From contig DYJC01000019.1 in assembly GCA_020723305.1 (NCBI GenBank), forward strand, positions 1 to 64,000: a stretch of 64,000 bases of DNA, given 5' to 3'. Position 1 is the stretch's first letter. Every line of letters starts with the position of its first letter. The translations under genes were made by a program, and so were the position numbers. This document shows positions 54,225-63,660 of the stretch, in pieces. This DNA comes from Desulfosudis oleivorans. GTDB taxonomy: Bacteria; Desulfobacterota; Desulfobacteria; Desulfobacterales; SURF-7. The notes under the pieces are model-generated. The model was not told the DNA's origin. It searched no databases and worked only from the letters and a program-made list of their open reading frames with translations.

Positions 54225-55418
54225 ATGCATATTATTGAATCCGGCAATGTCGCGGCAGCCACCGGGGTTAAACTCGCCAGAACCGAAGTCATTGCCGCCT
54301 ACCCCATCACACCGCAAACCCCGCTTACGGAAAAATTATCCGAATTGGTTGATTCCGGAAAAATGAAAGCGGAATATATACCGGTTGAAAGCGAGCACAG
54401 TGCACTTGCTGTCTGCATCGCAGCATCCAGTGCCGGATCAAGGGCATTTACAGCCACCAGCGCCAACGGACTTCTCTATATGAGTGAACAGATCCACTGG
54501 GCAGCAGGCGCCAGGCTTCCCATTGTTATGTGTGTGGTCAATCGGGGAATCGGCGCACCCTGGACCGTCTGGAATGACCACCAGGATGCCATATCCCAGC
54601 GGGATGCCGGATGGATTCAGCTTTATGCATGTGACCACCAGCAGATCATCGACACAGTCATCCAGGCCTTTCATATTGCTGAAACCGTAAGAATACCGGT
54701 CATGGTCTGCTATGACGGATATCTTCTCTCCCATACCTATATGCCGTTTGAGATACCGGAGCAGGATGCGGTTGACGCATTTCTTCCCAAATTCTCACCA
54801 TCCTATTTTCTGGATCCGAAAAATCCGGCCAATCTCAACACTGTCACCCTGCCGGACATAAGGCCGGATGTCAGAGGCAACATGGCACCCGGATATATGG
54901 AGATCCGGAACAATCTTCATACGGATATGAGGAAAACAATCTCTGTTGTGGAAGAGATGGACCGGAAATATCAGAAAACAGTTGGTCGTGGCGGCAATCC
55001 CCTGATTGAAAAATACCGGTGTGAGGATGCGGACTTCATTGCAGTATGTCTGGGCTCCCTCTCCTATCAGTTGCGGGATGTGGTGGATACCCTCCGCGGA
55101 GAAGGAATCAAAACCGGTGTTGCCGGAATTCGTCTATACAGGCCATTTCCGGACAAAACCGTTGCTGCCGAATTTGTCAATGCAAAGGGGTTGATTGTGT
55201 TTGAAAAAGCCCTGAGCTATGGAAATCAGGGAGCCCTGTATTCGGACATCAAATCCGCTCTCTACCGGAATGACAACAGACCCTTTGTTCACAACTACAT
55301 CCTGGGTCTAGGCGGCAGAGAGATCAAGACGCCGGATCTTCTCCATGCTTTCCGGATCTCGTGTACGGATTTCCGGAAAATCGGTGATGACCCGCAATGG
55401 ATCGGATTGAAACTTTAA
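54225..55418 (+). CDS. porA: 2-oxoacid:ferredoxin oxidoreductase alpha subunit
   Basis: A 397-residue alpha subunit with the opening GNVAAATGVKLARTEVIAAYPITPQTPLTEKLSELV and the SEHSALAVCIAASSAGSRAFTATSANGLLYMSEQIHWAAG segment of pyruvate/ketoisovalerate oxidoreductases. AAGGAG precedes the ATG. Pyruvate is the most likely substrate in a Wood-Ljungdahl organism, but VOR-type specificity is not excluded. Confidence 0.93.
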   Translation: MHIIESGNVAAATGVKLARTEVIAAYPITPQTPLTEKLSELVDSGKMKAEYIPVESEHSALAVCIAASSAGSRAFTATSANGLLYMSEQIHWAAGARLPIVMCVVNRGIGAPWTVWNDHQDAISQRDAGWIQLYACDHQQIIDTVIQAFHIAETVRIPVMVCYDGYLLSHTYMPFEIPEQDAVDAFLPKFSPSYFLDPKNPANLNTVTLPDIRPDVRGNMAPGYMEIRNNLHTDMRKTISVVEEMDRKYQKTVGRGGNPLIEKYRCEDADFIAVCLGSLSYQLRDVVDTLRGEGIKTGVAGIRLYRPFPDKTVAAEFVNAKGLIVFEKALSYGNQGALYSDIKSALYRNDNRPFVHNYILGLGGREIKTPDLLHAFRISCTDFRKIGDDPQWIGLKL

Positions 55419-55450
55419 TTCAATAAACTTTATGTTTTAGGAAAACGAAT

Positions 55451-56350
55451 ATGACCCAAAAAACTACTATACTCACGCTTCCTGAAGAAGAGCTGGTTCA
55501 TCCTGGCAACCGGGCTTGTGCCGGTTGCGGCCTGAGCATTATTTACCGGATCGGGCTGAAAGCCCTGGGAAGAGATACCATTCTCGTCGTACCGCCAAGC
55601 TGTCTGACCGTACTCCAGGGACTCTACCCGATCGCAGCGACTCAACTCCCCTGTCTGAACGTAACCTTTGCATCAACCGCTGCTGCCGCAACCGGTGTTC
55701 TCGGTGCACTTCGCGCTCAAGGCAGGAAAAAAACAACCGTGGCTGCATGGGCCGGGGACGGTGGCACCAGCGATATCGGAATTCAAGCCCTTTCCGGAGC
55801 CTGTGAACGGGGTGAGAATTTCATCTTCATCTGTTATGATAACGAGGCATACATGAATACCGGGGTTCAGCGATCCGGAACCACTCCCCAGGGAGTCATC
55901 ACAACCACTACGCCGATCCGGGGCAAACTCCAGAAAAAAAAAGAAGTCCCGGCGATCATCGCTGCCCACGGAATTGATTATGTCGCAACGGCTTCGGCAG
56001 CCTATCCCCTGGATCTTTACGATAAAATCAAAAAAGCCAAAACAATATCCGGCCCCAAATATATCCATGTTCATTGCCCGTGCCCGGCCGGCTGGGGATT
56101 TGATCCAAGGTATACGGTAAAAATCGGAAAACTTGCCGTGGAAACCGGACTGTATGACCTCTATGAAATCGAAAAGGGTAAATTTCAACTGACCGGCCCA
56201 TCCCGGAAGCTGGATAACAAAAAAAGAAAACCGGTTTCGGAATATTTTAAAACCCAGTCCCGGTTTAAGGCATTGTCAAAGAAGAGGATTCAGGAAATTC
56301 AGCAGTCCATTGATGAGAAATGGGAAAGATACCAGGATCAGGCAGGATAG
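55451..56350 (+). CDS. porB: 2-oxoacid:ferredoxin oxidoreductase beta (TPP) subunit
   Basis: A 299-residue beta subunit with CAGCGLSIIYRIGLKALG at the start and the TPP motif GDGGTSDIGIQALSGACERGENFIFICYDNEAYMNTG. The final Cys of a fourth cluster ligand set lies in HCPCPAGWGF. Completes porGDAB. Converges on the response-regulator gene 63 bp away with no obvious terminator. Confidence 0.93.
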   Translation: MTQKTTILTLPEEELVHPGNRACAGCGLSIIYRIGLKALGRDTILVVPPSCLTVLQGLYPIAATQLPCLNVTFASTAAAATGVLGALRAQGRKKTTVAAWAGDGGTSDIGIQALSGACERGENFIFICYDNEAYMNTGVQRSGTTPQGVITTTTPIRGKLQKKKEVPAIIAAHGIDYVATASAAYPLDLYDKIKKAKTISGPKYIHVHCPCPAGWGFDPRYTVKIGKLAVETGLYDLYEIEKGKFQLTGPSRKLDNKKRKPVSEYFKTQSRFKALSKKRIQEIQQSIDEKWERYQDQAG

Positions 56351-56413
56351 AACTTCGGGAACAAAATTCAGGCTTCAGGTCAAGAGTGTTTTGATCTGTT
56401 GATGATGATTTTT

Positions 56414-56797
56414 CTACTCCTTTGTATTTTTCTTCTCCAATGCCGATGAGATTTTTTTTAACAACTCCTCCAGCTTTACCGGCTTGAGCACGTAGTCAAA
56501 GGCTCCGAACTTTATACCCTCGATGCCGGTTTCAACCGAGGCATGACCGGTCAGCAGAATGATTTCCGTCTGCGGGTGCTCCTTTTTGATTGACCTCATG
56601 GCTTCGATGCCGTCCATGCCACCAGGCATTTTAATATCCATGATCACAACATCGAACTCCCTGCTCTTTATATTTTCCAGTGCTTCCTCACCACTACGCA
56701 CGCCGATTGCATCAACATCACGTTTTTTTAAACGACTGACCAGGGTCTCAACAAAATCCTCCTCGTCATCGACCACCAATATACTGAAATGCCGCAT
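56414..56797 (-). CDS. Stand-alone receiver (response regulator) 1
   Basis: A 127-residue CheY-like receiver: acidic pair in VVDDEED, phosphoacceptor Asp in DVVIMDIKMPGG (near residue 54), Thr in LLTGHA and Lys in YVLKPVKLEEL. No output domain. AAGGAG precedes the ATG. Last gene of the DASS transporter/kinase run; it is a paralogue of the receiver encoded two genes upstream. Confidence 0.92.
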   Translation of the reverse strand: MRHFSILVVDDEEDFVETLVSRLKKRDVDAIGVRSGEEALENIKSREFDVVIMDIKMPGGMDGIEAMRSIKKEHPQTEIILLTGHASVETGIEGIKFGAFDYVLKPVKLEELLKKISSALEKKNTKE

Positions 56798-56819
56798 AGT
56801 ATTCTCCTTGGACTAGTCC

Positions 56820-58481
56820 TTACTTTTTTTCCGGTATAATAATTGGAATATTGACGTTAAAAGTTGTTCCTCTTCCTTCCGTGCTGACAAAGGTAAGACT
56901 GCCTCCCAGTTTTTCCATGATGGTATAACTAATCCAGAGGCCCATTCCCATTCCCTGGCCTTCTTGCTTAGTAGTAAAAAAAGGCTCGAATATTTTTTTC
57001 TGCTTCTCTTTGGGTATACCCGGGCCATTGTCGATGATGCGGACAATAATCATAAATGTTGTTTTCTCACTCGTTACTCTGATGATTCCATCCTTCCCTA
57101 CTGCATCGATCGCATTGGACAACAGGTTCATGAAAACCTGTTGAAGCTGACCCTGATCACTGGCGATGATGGGCAAATCTTCCATTGACTCCATTGTGAT
57201 CCGGATATTATTGAGACGGGCATAGTTCTCCAGCAATGCGATCGTTTGATGAAGGGTGTCATTTACATCCACATCTTCCAGCCGCGGTTCCATTCTCCTT
57301 GCATAACCCAACATACTGTGTACGACTTTTCGGGCTCTTTCCACATGGGCTTCAATTTTTTTAACCGATTTTTTCAACTCTTGAATGTTGTTGCTGTTCT
57401 GGAATTCCTCCTCTTCCAGAAGGTCCTCCATCCATCCGGTTTTCTGAATAATGACTGCCAGCGGATTATTGATTTCATGAGCAATCCCGGCAGCCATTTT
57501 CCCCAGTGCCGCCAGCTTGTCGGACTGTACCAGTTGAGCATTCATGCGGCTCATCTTCAAATCAGCCGATTCAAGCTGATGGACTGTCTGCCGGGTGGAA
57601 AAAATGGTAGCAATGATAATGATCAAAACACCAATAGCCATTACTCCGATTTCAATATTGCGTGTATTGACAAGTCCTTTGGTTTCTTCGGCCTTTTCTT
57701 CACTGATAATCAATAACCATTTGTCGTTGGCAAGCCAGCTCCCGGCAAATAGACGCGGATGCTTGTCTCCTCTTTCAAACCCCAGAAGGGTCGTGCCCCG
57801 TCCAAACAGATTCGGGTCTATACTGGATCGATCCAGAATTTTGCTATTGAATCTTGGGGGTGTCTGGTAAATGCCCTCCCGGTTCATAATATAGGCATCA
57901 CCGGTTCTGCCGATCTGGGCCGACCGGACAATACCCTCAAAGATATTGGAATCAATGGTTGCCCGGAGAATCCAGACCGAGTCGTTTTCCTGCCGCCGGA
58001 CAGCGATAATAAAATGCGGTATATTCCGGTAACCCATATAGACATCGCTGATATATAATCCCTTGCTCATCACTTCCGCAAACCAGTGCTGAGAATGGTA
58101 ATCATATCCCTTCAAATTGAACGGCCCCACATATGCCCTCTGCATACCGGAAGCGTCGATAACCCCAAGATCCGTGAATGCACCCGCCCGCTGGTTCATG
58201 ATTTTAAATATCTGGGCCAGTTTGTTTTCCTGAAGAATAATGTCAAAAAGGTGCGTATCGGCCATGGACGAAAGAATAGCTGTCCGCTCTTGCAAAAACA
58301 GATCAACCGACTCTGCCTGAGCGCGGGACCGGTATCTCATCTGCGCTTCGATTTTATCCTGGTACATGCCGGCAAATTGAAAATAAATGATTATGCCGGT
58401 CAACAACAGCGGAATAAAAGCGATCAACAGGCAGGTTATAATAATTTTTTGTTGAAATCTTACATAAATAGCTGTTTTCAT
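56820..58481 (-). CDS. Membrane sensor histidine kinase with extracytoplasmic dCache-like domain
   Basis: A 553-residue kinase. TM1 (~15-35), a ~250-residue periplasmic sensor with Cache-type patterns, TM2 (~280-297), then the His box [13 protein letters not shown], the N box [14 protein letters not shown] and the G boxes DNGPGIP and [18 protein letters not shown]. It is flanked by two single-domain receivers and follows a DASS transporter gene, so it may sense the transported di- or tricarboxylate. Confidence 0.92.
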   Translation of the reverse strand: MKTAIYVRFQQKIIITCLLIAFIPLLLTGIIIYFQFAGMYQDKIEAQMRYRSRAQAESVDLFLQERTAILSSMADTHLFDIILQENKLAQIFKIMNQRAGAFTDLGVIDASGMQRAYVGPFNLKGYDYHSQHWFAEVMSKGLYISDVYMGYRNIPHFIIAVRRQENDSVWILRATIDSNIFEGIVRSAQIGRTGDAYIMNREGIYQTPPRFNSKILDRSSIDPNLFGRGTTLLGFERGDKHPRLFAGSWLANDKWLLIISEEKAEETKGLVNTRNIEIGVMAIGVLIIIIATIFSTRQTVHQLESADLKMSRMNAQLVQSDKLAALGKMAAGIAHEINNPLAVIIQKTGWMEDLLEEEEFQNSNNIQELKKSVKKIEAHVERARKVVHSMLGYARRMEPRLEDVDVNDTLHQTIALLENYARLNNIRITMESMEDLPIIASDQGQLQQVFMNLLSNAIDAVGKDGIIRVTSEKTTFMIIVRIIDNGPGIPKEKQKKIFEPFFTTKQEGQGMGMGLWISYTIMEKLGGSLTFVSTEGRGTTFNVNIPIIIPEKK

Positions 58482-58570
58482 ATCATATCTCGCATTTTCC
58501 CACTTTAGTAAAAAAAGGCGGTTCTGATTTGTTTACCCTGATGGATATGACCGCCGATTCCATGATATTT

Positions 58571-59035
58571 TTACTCCTCGTCCTCATTATCCTGTTGGAA
58601 AACACGACCGGGAAATCGAATCAGATCCTTGATTTTTGCCTTACGGATTTTTTCTTCATGCTGATTCTTTTTCTCAAAGGCCTCGCCGATCTTGGCCATC
58701 AGTTCTTCAAACTTGATGGGTTTAAGCAGATAGTCGAACGCGCCTTGCTTCATCCCCTCAATGCTGGTCTCCACCGAGGCATGCCCGGTAAGAAGGATAA
58801 CCTCCATCAACGGCGCCTTGAGTTTCATCTCCCGTTGCGCCTGGATTCCGTCCATACCTCCCGGCATCCGGACATCCAGAACCACCACGTCAAAACGCCG
58901 GCTGTCCAGGAGTCTCAAAGCCTCTTCAGCGCTGGTCACTCCCACCGTATCGATATTGTGCTTTTGCATTCGTTTGACGATTGTCTCCAGAAAATCCACC
59001 TCGTCGTCCACGATCAAAATACTGAAGTAATCCAT
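58571..59035 (-). CDS. Stand-alone receiver (response regulator) 2
   Basis: A 154-residue CheY-like receiver (ILIVDDEVDF, DVVVLDVRMPGGMDG, LLTGHAS, YLLKPIKFEEL) with a ~30-residue charged C-terminal tail and no DNA-binding domain. AAGGGGAG precedes the ATG. About half identical by eye to receiver 1 in the core, suggesting duplication. 25 bp after the DASS gene. Confidence 0.92.
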   Translation of the reverse strand: MDYFSILIVDDEVDFLETIVKRMQKHNIDTVGVTSAEEALRLLDSRRFDVVVLDVRMPGGMDGIQAQREMKLKAPLMEVILLTGHASVETSIEGMKQGAFDYLLKPIKFEELMAKIGEAFEKKNQHEEKIRKAKIKDLIRFPGRVFQQDNEDEE

Positions 59036-59060
59036 ATATATCTCCCCTTGGGATCAGTTT

Positions 59061-60728
59061 TTAGAACGGCCATTCCAGGAAACGCCAGTAGCCGAACAAT
59101 GCCCATCCCCAAAGCACCATCCATGAAAGAATGGTTATGGGCAGTCCGAACTTGACAAAATCCATAACATCCAGCAGACGTTCGCCGGTTTCAGGGTCAC
59201 GCCCCATACCAAAACAGATAGCGTTATTGGGTGTACTCACCACCAGCACATTGGCAAAGGAAGAGGAAAAAGCACAGACCAGCCCCACCTTCCAGATACT
59301 GACTCCTGCCAGGGTCGCCATGGGCAGAACTACGGGCCCGAGAACCGCCACCGTAGCACCGTCTCTTATGACGTTGGTCATAGTACCGGTGAGCAAGCTC
59401 ACGCCCATCAAAAGTCCTTCGCCGCTGGTGAGGAATCCGGGCAGAGAATCCACAAAGGCCGATGCCAGCCACAAACCTCCGCCGGAAACCTTGAGGCCCA
59501 CGCCGATAGCGCTGGCCGCAGCATACAAGCCCACCACGTCAAAGGCAACGCCCTCATGGACATCCTCCCAGGTTAAAATGCGTACCAGGAACATGGCCAT
59601 GACAGTGCAGAGGGTAGGTCCACCCAGACCGGCATGTTCACCGATAATCAACCAGGCTGCTACCAGCAGTACCAGAATCACTGCCATGATAGCTTCTTTG
59701 CCTCCGAATCCGGGCATACGGGCCACTTCAGCACGAACCACTTCACTCGGGTTTATTTCCGGAACGCGGAAGCGCGGTTTGCAGCGGATATACATATAGG
59801 CACCGATGACACAGGACATGACCGGTACAAAGGCCATACCGGTTTTCATCCATTGCAAAAAAGTGATGGGTGAACCGTAGTCCATCAGGTACCCCACCAT
59901 GATGGCGTTTCGCCCGCCGGCTGCCGGAGAGCCAGGCCCGCCGGCATTGGCCGCAAAAGTAAGGCCCAGAAGTAAAAAGATCCCCAGGGCGGGATCCTTA
60001 TCCACTCCGTTCATCTTGCAGGTCACCTTGTAAATCCCCATTAGGACAGGAATCAGCAGGGCAACCAGGGCATGCTCGGGCAGGAAGCTGGATGCAATGG
60101 AGAGCATGGGTAAAAAGATAAACGCAAAAGCTTTTGTGCTGCGGATGCGGCTTAGCAGGATCAGACCGATACGCTTGTCAAGGCCGGTTTTGGCCACACC
60201 GACAGCTACAGCCAGGATGCCGAAAACAAAGAAAACCGCATCGGACATGTAAGCTTTGGAAATGTCGTTGATAGGCAACACAGCGAACAGATAGAGCAAT
60301 ACTGCCACCAGCATGTCGGTAGCACCGATAGGCAGAGCTTCTGTGCCCCATAGAAATGCAGATAAAAAAAGAATCAATACCATCACCTTGGCTATCCGGG
60401 CCACCTGGTCAACGGTGAGCAGGGTCTGTTTCCCATGGCTGCCGTGATCACTCTGAACCCCGGCCAGGCCATTCTGGGCTGTTTTATAGGCATCAGGCCT
60501 CAGCTTCTGATTGACCGTATCCATGATGGTTTTACAGCCTTTCCCCAACTGATAGCCGGATGGATTCTCCTTGGAAACCATATCCAGCATGGCCTGGGTA
60601 GGAGGCATCACAGCAAGGGCAATGAAGACAATTGCCGCTGCCAATATCAACAACGGCTTGTAACCCGGCTTGCTTTGCCAACTCCAGCCATACTCCATGG
60701 GCACAGTACTCTCATCTTTGTGGACCAT
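59061..60728 (-). CDS. DASS (SLC13) family sodium/anion symporter
   Basis: Start at the second ATG (60728), which has GGAGG at usable spacing; 555 residues. It has about 11-12 membrane helices, the ATEALPIGAT-like segment near TM4, the AANAGGPGSPAAGGRNAI hairpin loop and the second NVIRDGATVAVLGPVVLP and TPNNAICFG segments of DASS transporters. An ~70-residue polar insertion follows TM1. Substrates are typically Na+-coupled dicarboxylates, sulfate or citrate. Confidence 0.88.
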   Translation of the reverse strand: MVHKDESTVPMEYGWSWQSKPGYKPLLILAAAIVFIALAVMPPTQAMLDMVSKENPSGYQLGKGCKTIMDTVNQKLRPDAYKTAQNGLAGVQSDHGSHGKQTLLTVDQVARIAKVMVLILFLSAFLWGTEALPIGATDMLVAVLLYLFAVLPINDISKAYMSDAVFFVFGILAVAVGVAKTGLDKRIGLILLSRIRSTKAFAFIFLPMLSIASSFLPEHALVALLIPVLMGIYKVTCKMNGVDKDPALGIFLLLGLTFAANAGGPGSPAAGGRNAIMVGYLMDYGSPITFLQWMKTGMAFVPVMSCVIGAYMYIRCKPRFRVPEINPSEVVRAEVARMPGFGGKEAIMAVILVLLVAAWLIIGEHAGLGGPTLCTVMAMFLVRILTWEDVHEGVAFDVVGLYAAASAIGVGLKVSGGGLWLASAFVDSLPGFLTSGEGLLMGVSLLTGTMTNVIRDGATVAVLGPVVLPMATLAGVSIWKVGLVCAFSSSFANVLVVSTPNNAICFGMGRDPETGERLLDVMDFVKFGLPITILSWMVLWGWALFGYWRFLEWPF

Positions 60729-61618
60729 CATTCCTCCATGCTACAACAACGCAACAGACACGCAATCCAATATTTTCCTTCTTTTATATCAACTTTCGGG
60801 TTTGAATAAAAGCTTTGTGTGCGGGAACGCTATCTATCCGAAATATTTGTGCTTTGAATAATCCCATTTCACGGCTGAAAGCTGCTCTCACATAAAACCC
60901 GAACATTATGTTTTATTTTTTTTTCATCCTTACATTCGTCCAGGATCTCCCGGGACAAAGCCATGATAAACATTTTCAAATCCGATATCATCAGCAAGGG
61001 GTATGCCAATCGGGATCAAAAATAGTGAGGTCTAAGGGCTATCAAGTATGTCCCATATACCCCAAACTGCGATTTTCGATGAAAAACAAAACCATATGAT
61101 TTCATGAAAATTATTTTAATTATATCTGCTTATAATTGACATCCTACAGAATTCAATACAGAATCCAAATGGATGTCAATTATATTTACACAATGTAAAG
61201 AATTCAGCAACAGGTACTCTCCATGGGTACGGTAATAAAGCACGCTGAAATCTGTGAGGAGCAGCCGCGTAACGGAACATTCTACCTTGACTCATTCCCT
61301 GATCCTTTTAAGATTTGGAGATAGTGAACATCTTCTGGGTCAAGCAAACAGGAGAGCTTCTGTTCTTGATATCGTTGTTCATTTTTTCATTTAGTCAACA
61401 ACTCAAAAAACATTTAGTTAATTAAATGATTATGATGATAATGAAACAAAATAATTTTATAATATATTGATTATAATATAATATTATAGTCATATATGAT
61501 CCATAACATTAAAATTAAATCATGTTGACAAATTCCATTATTCAAGATAGTCGTTCAAACAGCGTGGAGTTGCCCCCTTGTCAATGCCTTTGAAAATTTT
61601 CAAATATATGGGATCGGG
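60729..61618. other. Long divergent regulatory region
   Basis: An AT-rich 890-bp gap between the DASS operon (minus) and the MerR gene (plus). Apart from the inverted repeat at 61131-61184 no structured element was found. A 63-codon frame at 60908-61099 has no ribosome-binding site or family match. Promoters for both units are expected here. Confidence 0.5.
61131..61184. promoter_or_regulatory. Perfect 14-bp inverted repeat carrying TTGACA on both strands
   Basis: TATAATTGACATCC (61131-61144) and GGATGTCAATTATA (61171-61184) are exact reverse complements across a 26-bp gap. Each arm contains TTGACA, read rightward at 61136 and leftward at 61179, so the arms could be -35 boxes of two opposed promoters or paired sites of one dimeric regulator. 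Confidence 0.6.
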
Positions 61619-62332
61619 ATGAAAATCAGCGAACTTTCACAGCGAACCGGCGTTTCAAAAGAAACCATCCATCACTATATCCATGTCGGTCTTCTTCGCA
61701 AACCGAGAAAAACAAAAGAGAATGTCGCCAACTACAGCGAGAGCTACCTGGAGCGGATTCGCATCATCAAAAAACTCCGGGATGATTACTTTTTGCCTCT
61801 TCCGGTAATCAAAGACCTGATCAAGAAACAAAAAACCCATTCGCGATCGGAAAAACATGCTTTTCAGTTTTTAAGCGAATACTTCCGCCCCGTTGATCGG
61901 CTATTGAGCGATGCGGTTATCGGCACCGAAAATTTTCAAAAAGCCACCGGATTGAGTAAAAAATGGCTGGCCAAAATGGAAAGCTGGGGGATTATCAAGG
62001 CCGACAAACGGACCGGTGATCCGGTCTATTCCTATGATGATGTGGCTATCGGTAAACTGCTGGTCGATCTCGAACGTATCGGACTGGGGCCCCAAAATGG
62101 TTTTGATCCGGAAGCGTTACGGCCTGCGGCCGATTTATTCCGCAAACTGGTGCAAAAAGATGTCAGGCGCTTCATGCGGCTTCTTGGCCAGGGAACCATC
62201 TCTGAAGAGTCCCTGCGTGAAAAAGGCGATCAGGCCAGAGAAATCATGTGTCTTTTCTTCTATCACATTTACCGTAAATTCGTGCTGGAGGAGTATAGCA
62301 ACTACTTTAAGTCGGAAAGGAGATTGGAATGA
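61619..62332 (+). CDS. MerR family transcriptional regulator
   Basis: A 237-residue protein with a MerR winged helix (MKISELSQRTGVSKETIHHYIHVGLLRKPRKTKENVANYSESYLERIRIIKKL) and a ~160-residue all-helical effector part that has a second helix-turn-helix-like segment (FQKATGLSKKWLAKMESWGIIKADKRTG). No metal-binding Cys pattern, so an organic effector is likely. It overlaps the binding-protein gene by ATGA and probably regulates the importer operon that it heads. Confidence 0.87.
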   Translation: MKISELSQRTGVSKETIHHYIHVGLLRKPRKTKENVANYSESYLERIRIIKKLRDDYFLPLPVIKDLIKKQKTHSRSEKHAFQFLSEYFRPVDRLLSDAVIGTENFQKATGLSKKWLAKMESWGIIKADKRTGDPVYSYDDVAIGKLLVDLERIGLGPQNGFDPEALRPAADLFRKLVQKDVRRFMRLLGQGTISEESLREKGDQAREIMCLFFYHIYRKFVLEEYSNYFKSERRLE

Positions 62333-63657
62333 AATCGATCAGAGCGCTGTTTCCGTCCGTAATCTATTTTTGTCTGCTTTGCCTCTATATTATCAGCGGT
62401 TTGGATACTGAGCCGGCCATTGCCTTTACACCGCTTAAAGCCGATTTTTCCACCTATGACCCCAACAAGCCGGAAATTATCAGCGGGGATACGATCAAGG
62501 TCGGATTGCTTGAACCATTTTCCGGTCAAAGCGCGGCTGCCGGCGAAATCTCCAACTGGCTGCTGGGATGGGTCGTACACGATATCAATTCCCAGGGCGG
62601 GATCATGGTCGACGGTAAAATGAAAATGATTCAGGTGATCAAAGGTGATACTGCCACTCAACCGGTAGTAGCCAAGCGGGCGCTCCAGCGGCTGATTTTG
62701 AAAGACAAGGTGGATCTTTTCGTCGGAACAGCCGGCAGTCATATCGCCATCATCGGCAATCAGATGGCTGAAAAATACCAGAAAATATTTATGAACTACT
62801 CCGCCTATTCCGTTCATCTGATGAATGCCCAGAATTTCAATCGCTATACCTTCCGAACCTGTTCTACTACGGACATCAATGCCAAAGCCCTGGCCTACTA
62901 TTTCTCCAAAACACCCATCCGTAAGTTTTATATCCTTTGCCAGGACTACAGCTATGGGCAAGATTTCGGCGCATCCATTAAAAAGGCTTTGGAAGAATTT
63001 GTTCCGGATGCGGAAATCGTGGGTGAGGTCTACCATCCTTTATGGTTGAAAGATTTCGCCCCTTATCTGAGCAAAGTGCAAGCTTCCGGCGCCGAGATGA
63101 TCATCTCATCGGACTGGCCTCCGGACAGTTGGAACCTCATGTTGGCCATCGATCAGATGGGCATGAATATTCCGGTCAGCGGACAATTTTTTGATGACCC
63201 CAGAATGAGTCAGAACCTGAAAAACAAAAAAGCAGGCTTAGGCAATACGGTTGTCAATTTTCATCTCTGTAACGTGGAAACGGAACTGAACAGCCGTTTC
63301 AATAAGATTTTTCATGATCGTTACAAAGATAATGAAAAAGTACAAATCGCCTGGCCCAGCGGCGTCGTTGGCGGAGTGATCGGGCATTTCTACTGGCTAT
63401 TTGATGTCATCCAGAGAGCGGGGACCATGAACACCGAAAAAATCATCAGCACCTGGGAAGGCGATACCTACGAATCCTTCTCCGGCAAATTGACCATGCG
63501 CAAATGCGATCACCAGGCAGTTATGGATATGTTTGTTTCCCCCCTGGTTTCCCCCTCCAAATGGTCAAAGACCGGAGACGGTCTCGGTTATCAGGATCAC
63601 GGCATCCGCATCCCGTCCGACATTGTCATATCGCCGTGTCCGGAGGGGCTTAAATAG
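62329..63657 (+). CDS. livK: Branched-chain-amino-acid-type ABC transporter substrate-binding protein
   Basis: A 442-residue exported type I periplasmic binding protein. AAAGGAG precedes the ATG, then a signal peptide (residues 1-~30). The mature part opens IKVGLLEPFSGQSAAAGE, the Leu/Ile/Val-binding fold. This branch (with D-S-Q-G-G-I-M-V-D-like loops and VKRALQRLI) includes proteins for urea, amides, aromatic acids and other ligands, so amino acids are only one option. Confidence 0.85.
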   Translation: MKSIRALFPSVIYFCLLCLYIISGLDTEPAIAFTPLKADFSTYDPNKPEIISGDTIKVGLLEPFSGQSAAAGEISNWLLGWVVHDINSQGGIMVDGKMKMIQVIKGDTATQPVVAKRALQRLILKDKVDLFVGTAGSHIAIIGNQMAEKYQKIFMNYSAYSVHLMNAQNFNRYTFRTCSTTDINAKALAYYFSKTPIRKFYILCQDYSYGQDFGASIKKALEEFVPDAEIVGEVYHPLWLKDFAPYLSKVQASGAEMIISSDWPPDSWNLMLAIDQMGMNIPVSGQFFDDPRMSQNLKNKKAGLGNTVVNFHLCNVETELNSRFNKIFHDRYKDNEKVQIAWPSGVVGGVIGHFYWLFDVIQRAGTMNTEKIISTWEGDTYESFSGKLTMRKCDHQAVMDMFVSPLVSPSKWSKTGDGLGYQDHGIRIPSDIVISPCPEGLK

Positions 63658-63660
63658 AGT

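Noticed and set aside
56414-60728. Sigma-54 activator control of the DASS unit
   Set aside because: The receivers have no AAA+ or DNA-binding domain, and no GG-N10-GC promoter was found in the upstream gap.
60908-61099. 63-codon plus-strand frame
   Set aside because: No ribosome-binding site and no homology pattern; it lies in a regulatory gap.
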